A stretch of 19,161 nucleotides of DNA from Eubacterium sp. (GTDB taxonomy: Bacteria > Bacillota > Clostridia > Lachnospirales > Lachnospiraceae), in assembly GCA_024681495.1 (NCBI GenBank), contig JAILAS010000070.1, positions 1 through 19,161 on the forward strand. Direction: 5' to 3'. The translations under genes were made by a program, and so were the position numbers. The notes below the pieces were generated by a model. The model was given only the letters and a program-made list of their open reading frames with translations, did not search any database and was not told the DNA's origin. How positions within the stretch are numbered: position 1 is the stretch's first letter; each line of letters opens with the position of its first letter. Positions 13,344 to 19,161 of the stretch are shown here, one piece after another.

Positions 13344-16300
13344 CATCCAAAATCTTTTCGCGCATCTCCTCGAAGAGAGCAATCAAATTGTCGAGGAATG
13401 TCACTTCGTCGATGTCCTTTTCGCTTATATACTCGAACCTCGGCTCCGGATTGGGGATGAAATAGAGCTTCTTGGGATAGGCGGCCAGAAACTCCATCAT
13501 CTTAGGCGCATTGATGGACGCCTGGGCGAATACATCCAGTCTCGTCTTGCTGAGGTCGCCCGAGATAGACGTTATATAGACCCTGTGGGCCGCGGCCTTC
13601 ATCTCAGCCGCCCTCATGAGCACCTGTACCGACTTGGGCGGATTGCCGAACCTGTCGGTGAGTTCCGCCTCCATATCCTCCCTGTCCTTTCGGTCCTCAA
13701 TGCGGGATATCCTCTTATACATATCCAGCTTCCTGAACTCGTCGGAGATGTAGCTCTCGGGAATGTAGGCGTCGATATTTATCTCAATGACCGTATCGTA
13801 AGAGGGCGTCGTAGCGATACCCTTCTTATTTTTTACGGCCTCATTTAACATTTTGCAATACAGGTCGTAACCTACCGCCTGCATGTTGCCGCTCTGGCTC
13901 TTGCCCAGGAGGTTTCCCGCGCCCCTGATCTCCAGATCGCGCATCGCGATGCGCAACCCGCTGCCGAGAGCGGAGAACTCGCGGATGGCGCCGAGGCGCT
14001 TTTCAGCCACCTCCTTAAGGAGCTTATCCTTCTTATACATAAGGAAGGCGTACGCCAGTCTGTCGCTTCGACCCACGCGTCCCCTCAGCTGATAGAGCTG
14101 GGAGAGGCCCATCTTGTCAGCCTCCTCTATGATGATCGTATTAACGTTAGAAATATCAAGCCCTGTTTCAACAATCGTCGTGGACACCAGAATATCAATC
14201 TCTCCCTTGATGAAGTCATACATGATATCCTCGAGTTCGGTCTCTCTCATCTGGCCATGCGCATAGGCCACGCGGGCGTTGGGAACGAGCTGCTCCACGG
14301 CACGCGCCTTGTCGGCAATCCGGTCGACGTGATTGTACACGTAGAAGACCTGTCCCCCGCGGCGGAGCTCCCTCTCGAGAGCCTCCCTTACGACCTCGGG
14401 ATCCATCTCTGTGACGAAGGTCTGCACGGGCCTGCGGGCTCCGGGCGCCTCCTCGAGTATGCTCATGTCCCTTATTCCGATAAGGCTCATGTGGAGAGTC
14501 CTGGGAATGGGCGTAGCAGTGAGCGAGAGCACGTCCACATCGTTCTTGAGCTTCTTTATCTTTTCCTTATGGCCTACGCCGAAGCGCTGCTCCTCGTCAA
14601 TGATGAGGAGACCAAGGTCCTTAAAGCTGATGTCGGACGAAAGGAGCCTGTGAGTTCCGATAACTATGTCCACGGCGCCCTTCTTAAGATCGGCGACGGT
14701 GTGAGTCTGCTCCGATCGGCTCCGGAATCTGCACAGAAGATCTACCCTGACGGGGTATCCCTTCATGCGCGACGCGAAGGTCTCATAGTGCTGCTGGGCT
14801 AGGATCGTGGTGGGAACAAGATACGCCACCTGCTTCCCCTCCTGCACGGCCTTAAACGCAGCCCTTATGGCTACCTCGGTCTTTCCGAATCCGACGTCTC
14901 CGCACAGGAGCCTGTCCATAATGCCGTCGCTCTCCATGTCCTGCTTCACGGCGGCGATGGCCGCGAGCTGATCGCCGGTCTCCTCGTACGGGAACGCCTC
15001 CTCGAACTCCTTCTGCCATATGGTATCGGGTCCGTACACGAATCCGCTCTGCTCCTGTCTCGTGGCATACAGTTCCACGAGGTCGGTAGCAATTTCGTCG
15101 ACGGAGGATTTAACCTTCGCCTTCGTCTTCTTCCAGGCTCCACCCGTAAGCGAATTGAGCTTGGGATGAGTTCCCTCGGCACCCGAATACTTCTGAATGA
15201 GGTCGAGCTGGGTGACCTGTACAAACAGCACTCCGCCCTTGGCGTATTCGAGCTTCAGGAAGTCCCTGACGGTACCCTCCACCCTTATCTGTTCGATTCC
15301 GCGATAGATACCCATTCCATGATTCTCATGAACCACGTAGTCTCCGACGTGGAGATCGGAGAAGGACGAGATAGTCTCGCCATCATACGTCTTCTTACGG
15401 CGGCGCTTCTTCCTCTTTTCAAAGAGGTCTCCGTCGGTTATGATAACGAACTCGGCCTCGGGGAACTCACACCCGGCTCCGGGACGCCCACTGGTCAGCA
15501 TGACCTCTCCGGGCTTGATTTCATGATTTAAATCCTGAGTATAGAAACTGTTTAAACCCTCTTGCGAAAACTCATAGGCGAATCTTTCGGCTCTTGATTT
15601 AGAGGCACTTACCAGTAAAACTGCGGCTTTGCGGCGCTTATACTTTTTTAAATCATCAATTAATAGTCCAAAGTTATCGTGATAGTTTCGAGTGTCTACA
15701 GCTTTGATATGGTAGTTGTTTCCCTCTGTCACCGAAGCGAAAACGCTATCATCGGGGGATAGAATAACGACGGGGAACCGGCTTATCATCTCCGTGATTT
15801 CATCGGTTCCAAACACCTTTACGACGTTGTCCTCGCCCCTGTGCTCACGGCTGCTGACGATCTCCTGTTCCACCTCGGCACATTTATTAACGCAATCTTT
15901 AACATTGTCGACAATCACAAGTGTTTCCGAGGGATCGAAGTAGGAGAAGAACGAGCACTCGCCCTCTCCGCCGGCGCTCTCCTGGGGATGAATCTCGACG
16001 GATCCGATTTCCTCTATGGTCCTCTGAGACTCAGGATCTATCGAGCGCACGGATTCGACATCGTCTCCGAAGAACTCGATTCGATAAGCTACCTCCTCCG
16101 AAAGGGGATAGATATCCACAATGCCTCCGCGGATAGCGAACTCTCCGGGCACCTCCACCTGATAATTTCGCTCATATCCTATGGAAGCGAGCCTGTCCTC
16201 GAGCTCTGACATATCAATGACATCCCCCTCGGATATCCTGAATATGTCCTTAACCATCCTGTCATACGCAGGAATAGCATCCATAAAAGAGTCCGGCGTG

Positions 16301-16647
16301 GTGAACACGGCGATATCCTTGCCCTCGACCAGGTGCTTATAAGCGGCAGCCCTCTGCCAGGCGATCTCATCGCCGTGGACGTCGGCCCCATGAAAGAGCA
16401 GGTCTCTGGCAGGATAGAACACTCCGTCCCCTCCATAGAATTGATACAGATGCATTATCTCACGGCACTTATTCTCGTGAGCGTTCACGTATATAGCGAA
16501 CTTCTTCTCCTCGCACAGGAGAGCTGCCACGATCTTTTTTTGCGCCTCAATACAGCCGGAAATTTGGTAATATCCCGGTTTCTTAATTGATTCCTTAATT
16601 TCTTTGATAGCCTTCAAACGCGTCAAAGGCTCAAAAGCTTTTTTCAT
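13327..16647 (-). CDS. mfd: Transcription-repair coupling factor Mfd
   Basis: Mfd pushes RNA polymerase stalled at DNA lesions off the template and recruits the UvrA repair machinery. The 1,106-residue protein is complete and slightly shorter than most. It has, in order: a UvrB-like N-terminal module (about 1-340, with EVPGEFAIRGGIVDIYP at 165-181); an RNA-polymerase-interacting CarD-like domain (about 428-490, DLHVGDYVVHENHGMGIYRG); a RecG-like motor with Walker A GDVGFGKT (583-590), DEEQ box (684-687), TATPIPR (710-716) and the GRVGRSDR motif (856-863); and the C-terminal TRCF domain (about 950-1045). Its ATG overlaps the pth stop in an ATGA, so translation is coupled. Confidence 0.98.
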   Translation of the reverse strand: MKKAFEPLTRLKAIKEIKESIKKPGYYQISGCIEAQKKIVAALLCEEKKFAIYVNAHENKCREIMHLYQFYGGDGVFYPARDLLFHGADVHGDEIAWQRAAAYKHLVEGKDIAVFTTPDSFMDAIPAYDRMVKDIFRISEGDVIDMSELEDRLASIGYERNYQVEVPGEFAIRGGIVDIYPLSEEVAYRIEFFGDDVESVRSIDPESQRTIEEIGSVEIHPQESAGGEGECSFFSYFDPSETLVIVDNVKDCVNKCAEVEQEIVSSREHRGEDNVVKVFGTDEITEMISRFPVVILSPDDSVFASVTEGNNYHIKAVDTRNYHDNFGLLIDDLKKYKRRKAAVLLVSASKSRAERFAYEFSQEGLNSFYTQDLNHEIKPGEVMLTSGRPGAGCEFPEAEFVIITDGDLFEKRKKRRRKKTYDGETISSFSDLHVGDYVVHENHGMGIYRGIEQIRVEGTVRDFLKLEYAKGGVLFVQVTQLDLIQKYSGAEGTHPKLNSLTGGAWKKTKAKVKSSVDEIATDLVELYATRQEQSGFVYGPDTIWQKEFEEAFPYEETGDQLAAIAAVKQDMESDGIMDRLLCGDVGFGKTEVAIRAAFKAVQEGKQVAYLVPTTILAQQHYETFASRMKGYPVRVDLLCRFRSRSEQTHTVADLKKGAVDIVIGTHRLLSSDISFKDLGLLIIDEEQRFGVGHKEKIKKLKNDVDVLSLTATPIPRTLHMSLIGIRDMSILEEAPGARRPVQTFVTEMDPEVVREALERELRRGGQVFYVYNHVDRIADKARAVEQLVPNARVAYAHGQMRETELEDIMYDFIKGEIDILVSTTIVETGLDISNVNTIIIEEADKMGLSQLYQLRGRVGRSDRLAYAFLMYKKDKLLKEVAEKRLGAIREFSALGSGLRIAMRDLEIRGAGNLLGKSQSGNMQAVGYDLYCKMLNEAVKNKKGIATTPSYDTVIEINIDAYIPESYISDEFRKLDMYKRISRIEDRKDREDMEAELTDRFGNPPKSVQVLMRAAEMKAAAHRVYITSISGDLSKTRLDVFAQASINAPKMMEFLAAYPKKLYFIPNPEPRFEYISEKDIDEVTFLDNLIALFEEMREKILDVAPEE

Positions 16648-17288
16648 TTCTTCATCTCTCCCGAAGGCTTTTTCTTCTTGTTGAAGCGATTCATCGCTTC
16701 ATCAAATTTACCTTCAACTATTAACTCAACGGCCTTCGCAGCCGCCTCCTGACCCTGACGGACGAGTTTCTCCTCCTCTCCGCGCGGACGCGAGAGGACA
16801 TAGTTTATCTGATCGAAGTTCTCCGGTCTCTTCCCTACGCCAACGCGTATCCGGATAAACTCCTGCGTGCCCAGGCACGAGATAATACTCTTCATTCCGT
16901 TGTGACCGCCCGCGCTTCCCTTAGCGCGAATGCGGATGTCGCCTGCCTCAAGATCCAAGTCGTCGTAGATAACAATGAGATGAGTGTTCACATCGACACC
17001 GTAGTACTTCGCCAACGGCGCAATGCTCCTGCCGCTTTCATTCATATATGTCATGGGTTTCAGCGCGATGACCTTTTCCGAGCCAATCATCCCCTTGCCG
17101 TACATGCCGCTGAACTTCCTGCCATTGCCGGCCTGCGGGATGTGATGTTCCTCTATAATCATGTCGAGGGTATCGAAACCCATGTTATGTCTGGTATGGG
17201 CATACTTATCACCCGGATTCCCGAGCCCCGCTATAAGCCACATGTCTGAACTGTCATTTTTCTGACCCTTACCAAATAGTTTAAGCAT
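16644..17288 (-). CDS. pth: Peptidyl-tRNA hydrolase
   Basis: Pth releases peptides from prematurely dropped peptidyl-tRNAs so that tRNA can be reused. It is 214 residues, with the core beginning at MWLIAGLGNPG (16-26). The catalytic and binding residues are present: Asn24 (GLGNPG), His34 (TRHNMGF), Asn83 (TYMNESG), Asp109 (IYDDLDL) and Asn130 (GGHNG). The first 15 residues are a polar extension before the usual start. The upstream ATG is preferred because AGAAGGAAAA precedes it, while the internal Met16 has no ribosome binding site. It begins three bases after glmU and overlaps mfd by four. A lysine-rich tail (KKKKPSGEMKK) ends the protein. Confidence 0.96.
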   Translation of the reverse strand: MLKLFGKGQKNDSSDMWLIAGLGNPGDKYAHTRHNMGFDTLDMIIEEHHIPQAGNGRKFSGMYGKGMIGSEKVIALKPMTYMNESGRSIAPLAKYYGVDVNTHLIVIYDDLDLEAGDIRIRAKGSAGGHNGMKSIISCLGTQEFIRIRVGVGKRPENFDQINYVLSRPRGEEEKLVRQGQEAAAKAVELIVEGKFDEAMNRFNKKKKPSGEMKK

Positions 17289-17291
17289 TAC

Positions 17292-18032
17292 TTATTTTCC
17301 TTCTCTTTTGGCGAGCATATCCTCCGCCATGGCCAAATGCTCCCTGTCGTTAACTCCAAAAATCTCAGACAGGTCGTCTATTACGTAGGCCCCGGCTTTG
17401 CCGCCCTTCTTCATTATGATTTCCAATGTGTCGGGCAGATAGTACTCGCCCTGGGCATTGTCGTTATTCAGCAGGCCCAGAGACTCCTTAAGCGCCTTTG
17501 CCTCGAACACATATATACCCGAATTTATTTCTTTAATCTTCTTTTCGTTTTCCGAAGCATCCTTGTCTTCTACGCTTCTTACGAAGGCTCCATCGTCATC
17601 TCTGACGATCCTGCCATAGCCCGAGGGATCATCGACCATGGCGGAAAGCACCGTCACTCCGTTCCCCTGACTGCGGTGAAACTCCACCGCCTTCCCGAGC
17701 GTCTGCGCTCTTACCAGGGGTGTATCTCCGCACAGGATCATCACATCGCCTTCTGTTCCGATATAATCTTCCGCGCAACGCACAGCATGCCCCGTGCCCA
17801 GCTGCTCCTCCTGGTACACGAAGCTGATACCGTCCCCGGCGAGGGCCTCTTCGACCTTCTCCCTTCCATATCCTACCACAAAACAGACGCTTTCGGCACC
17901 GGTTTTCATCGCCTCGTCGCCCACTCTTTTGGCCATGGGGACACCGCCCACACAGTGTAAGACCTTAGGAAGGTCGGACTTCATTCTGGTCCCTTTACCG
18001 GCGGCCAGTATTACGGCTTTAAGATTACTCAT
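17292..18032 (-). CDS. glmU: GlmU-like UDP-GlcNAc pyrophosphorylase domain only (no acetyltransferase half)
   Basis: The protein is 246 residues, whereas bifunctional GlmU has about 450. It contains a complete nucleotidyltransferase domain: LAAGKGTRMKSDLPKVLH (9-26), QLGTGHAV (77-84), CGDTPL (101-106), SGYGRIVR (137-144), Glu155, Asn170 in EINSGIYVF, NDNAQGEYYLPD (190-201) and GVNDREHLA (226-234). These match the uridylyltransferase half of E. coli GlmU, which makes UDP-GlcNAc from GlcNAc-1-phosphate. The left-handed beta-helix acetyltransferase half is absent and a clean TAA follows the NTP domain, so it is not a frameshift visible here. The start at 18032 has AAGGAGAGGAG upstream; a longer in-frame ORF crosses the promoter and is rejected. 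Position between spoVG and pth fits glmU. A related sugar nucleotidyltransferase is the alternative. Confidence 0.85.
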   Translation of the reverse strand: MSNLKAVILAAGKGTRMKSDLPKVLHCVGGVPMAKRVGDEAMKTGAESVCFVVGYGREKVEEALAGDGISFVYQEEQLGTGHAVRCAEDYIGTEGDVMILCGDTPLVRAQTLGKAVEFHRSQGNGVTVLSAMVDDPSGYGRIVRDDDGAFVRSVEDKDASENEKKIKEINSGIYVFEAKALKESLGLLNNDNAQGEYYLPDTLEIIMKKGGKAGAYVIDDLSEIFGVNDREHLAMAEDMLAKREGK

Positions 18033-18050
18033 TATAACTCCTCTCCTTTT

Positions 18051-18073
18051 CCCTAAAAAAGGGCATAGTTCTA
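18051..18073 (-). terminator. Terminator-like hairpin in the glmU leader
   Basis: On the minus strand GGGC...GCCC (18057-18073) forms a short 4-bp stem, extendable by two pairs with a bulge, followed immediately by six T's (18051-18056). It lies downstream of the glmU promoter and upstream of the start codon. It could be an attenuator, or a weak end point for spoVG transcripts. The stem is short, so this is tentative. Confidence 0.4.
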
Positions 18074-18098
18074 GCCCGGACACTAATGTCCAGGTGGT

Positions 18099-18128
18099 AT
18101 TATACACGTTTTCCGGAGCTTTGAACAA
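18099..18128 (-). promoter_or_regulatory. Sigma-A-type promoter of the glmU-pth-mfd operon
   Basis: TTGTTC (18123-18128) and a perfect TATAAT (18099-18104), minus strand, are 18 bases apart. A GGACA/TGTCC inverted repeat (18078-18091) sits where transcription should start, about 7-20 bases past the -10. Confidence 0.65.
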
Positions 18129-18197
18129 CCCCTGTGCCTTATTGTGTTTTCAATCTCAACTTTCAGGTTCCTATGCCTATTATGTTATGTCTACTGT

Positions 18198-18467
18198 CTA
18201 TTCTGCTGCCTGAGCGTACTCCGTATTGTACTTATTGAGAATCATGTCCTGAATCGTCACGCGTGTAGATGATTTAATGGGATGTGCTATGTCCTTATAC
18301 TCCCCATCGGGTGTCTGACGACTGGGCATTGCGATGAACATCCCTTTCTCACCCTCGATCACCTTGATGTCATGCACAACGAACTCATCATCGATGGTGA
18401 TGGACGCAACTGCACGCATCTTACCTTCCTTGTCAACCTTACGCATTCTAACATCAGTAATGTTCAT
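18198..18467 (-). CDS. spoVG: SpoVG family regulator
   Basis: SpoVG is a small regulator reported to bind nucleic acids and to affect sporulation and septation in Firmicutes. The 89-residue protein is the typical compact form. The signature is clear: MNITDVRMRKVDKEGKMRA at the start, SITIDDEFVVHDIKVIEG (22-39), then GMFIAMPSRQTPDGEYKDIA (42-61) and the HPI segment (62-64). The ATG is preceded by AGGAGG at nine bases. The stop is TAG. It is followed by a 165-base gap containing the glmU promoter, so although the spoVG-glmU order is the standard one, the two can be transcribed separately. No sigma-H-like promoter was recognised upstream. Confidence 0.97.
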   Translation of the reverse strand: MNITDVRMRKVDKEGKMRAVASITIDDEFVVHDIKVIEGEKGMFIAMPSRQTPDGEYKDIAHPIKSSTRVTIQDMILNKYNTEYAQAAE

Positions 18468-18532
18468 ATACGGGTTCCTCCTGTGTATCCTATAGTACTC
18501 GAGATACTACAGCAATATTTAGTTACTTCACA

Positions 18533-18541
18533 ATTATATCA
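18533..18541 (-). promoter_or_regulatory. Extended -10 promoter of spoVG
   Basis: TGATATAAT on the minus strand (TG at 18540-18541, TATAAT at 18533-18538) is a consensus extended -10 element. No good -35 is present, as is normal for that promoter type. The leader of about 60 bases holds a TAGTA/TACTA inverted repeat centred on CTCGAG (18493-18509). Confidence 0.6.
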
Positions 18542-18605
18542 TATTTTCTAACTCTTAGGCATTTTTTTGCAAATGTATGAAAGATTCGAAAATTATCATC
18601 TAGGA

Positions 18606-18634
18606 TTGCATTACTCCGAAATGAGTCTTATACT
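18606..18634 (+). promoter_or_regulatory. Promoter of murC
   Basis: TTGCAT (18606-18611) and TATACT (18629-18634) are separated by 17 bases. The expected transcript start leaves a leader of about 25 bases containing GGAAGGAAAA before the ATG at 18664. Confidence 0.65.
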
Positions 18635-18663
18635 AAAACAGCTATTAGAAAGGAAGGAAAATT

Positions 18664-19161
18664 ATGTATCAGGTCTCTTTTGACAAGCCCATTCACGTGC
18701 ATTTCATAGGCATTGGCGGCATAAGCATGAGTGCCCTTGCCCACATACTTTTAAACCGCGGTTTCACCATCTCCGGTTCGGACTCCCACGAGTCCCCCAT
18801 TACCGACGAGCTCGAGGCCGCAGGAATGAAGATTTCCTATCCGCAGAGCGCGGACAACATCACCGACGATATCGACCTGGTGGTCTACACCGCCGCCATA
18901 TCGGAGGACAATCCCGAGCTAATCGCAGCCAGGGAATCCCGCGCCGCTCTCCTCACCAGGGCAGAGCTCCTCGGCGAAATCATGGATAACTACTCCAGGT
19001 CCATCGCCGTGGCCGGCACACACGGAAAGACCACGACCACATCGATGGTCTCCCACATCCTGATGAGCGCCGAGGCCGACCCCACGGTCACCGTCGGCGG
19101 AATACTCCATTCAATAGGTGGAAACTATCGCATCGGCGCCTCAGACGTATTCCTCGCCGAG
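18664..19161 (+). CDS. murC: UDP-N-acetylmuramate--L-alanine ligase MurC, N-terminal part (cut by window end)
   Basis: MurC adds L-alanine to UDP-N-acetylmuramate, the first amino acid step in peptidoglycan precursor synthesis in the cytoplasm. The frame is open through the window end and gives 166 residues. It has the UDP-binding Rossmann start HFIGIGGISMSALA (about 13-26), then SGSDSHES (about 38-45) and VVYTAAISEDNPE. The Mur-ligase ATP P-loop is AGTHGKTTTTSM (about 118-129). AGTHGKTTTT together with the GIGGIxMS start is specific to MurC rather than MurD/E/F. The ATG has GGAAGGAAAA upstream. It is divergent from spoVG. The central and C-terminal domains are beyond the window. Confidence 0.96.
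   Translation, partial: MYQVSFDKPIHVHFIGIGGISMSALAHILLNRGFTISGSDSHESPITDELEAAGMKISYPQSADNITDDIDLVVYTAAISEDNPELIAARESRAALLTRAELLGEIMDNYSRSIAVAGTHGKTTTTSMVSHILMSAEADPTVTVGGILHSIGGNYRIGASDVFLAE

Noticed and set aside
18033..18128. Extended start for the glmU-like protein (32 extra residues)
   Set aside because: The extension crosses the -10 element and leader hairpins, and the good ribosome binding site belongs to the ATG at 18032.
1..19161. CRISPR array, tRNA, rRNA, phage or defence island
   Set aside because: No regularly spaced repeats, cloverleaf-like sequences, rRNA-like stretches, or recognisable defence or phage proteins were seen on reading both strands.

Overview
The window looks like a chromosomal segment of an anaerobic Clostridia-type Firmicute, most likely a Lachnospiraceae-like organism (inference). 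The reasons are the Firmicute neighbourhood murC / spoVG-glmU-pth-mfd-foldase lipoprotein, strong AAGGAGG-type ribosome binding sites, sigma-A-like promoters, and a complete bacterial V-type ATPase operon. Base composition is intermediate, with a visibly GC-richer patch around 9,900-11,930. I see no rRNA, tRNA, CRISPR array, phage genes or defence genes.

Layout. (1) 1-141: the right end of an IS3-family insertion sequence, comprising the last 33 codons of the transposase and a probable terminal repeat. (2) 228-782 (-): a small secreted lipoprotein of unknown function. (3) 880-9593 (-): nine genes of a rotary V/A-type ATPase in the transcription order peripheral stalk H/G-like, I, K, E, C, F, A, B, D. 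This is the order of Enterococcus hirae ntpFIKECGABD. A good promoter lies at 9703-9731 and a hairpin terminator at 811-838. The c-ring subunit K keeps all the Na+ ligands known from E. hirae, so a sodium-coupled machine is the best prediction. (4) 9878-10849 (+): a zinc-dependent phospholipase C family protein without a signal peptide, divergent from the ATPase operon. (5) 10980-11930 (-): a D-2-hydroxyacid dehydrogenase, convergent with the previous gene. (6) 12049-18467 (-): the foldase-like lipoprotein, mfd, pth, a single-domain glmU and spoVG. The chain glmU-pth-mfd is tightly packed (3-nt gap, then a 4-nt ATGA overlap). The foldase gene has its own promoter inside the end of mfd. (7) 18664-19161 (+): the start of murC, divergent from spoVG and running off the window.

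How the genes fit together. The ATPase genes encode one complex: A/B catalytic head, D/F central rotor, C linking to the membrane, E and H/G peripheral stalks, I/K membrane ion channel. The glmU-pth-mfd-foldase block and murC are housekeeping functions: cell-wall precursor synthesis, peptidyl-tRNA recycling, transcription-coupled repair, and secreted protein folding.

I did not find a clearly undescribed system. The items most worth a second look are the GlmU that lacks its acetyltransferase half, the hairpin-rich leader in front of it, the foldase with a low-complexity insertion, and the intact Na+ site of the ATPase.
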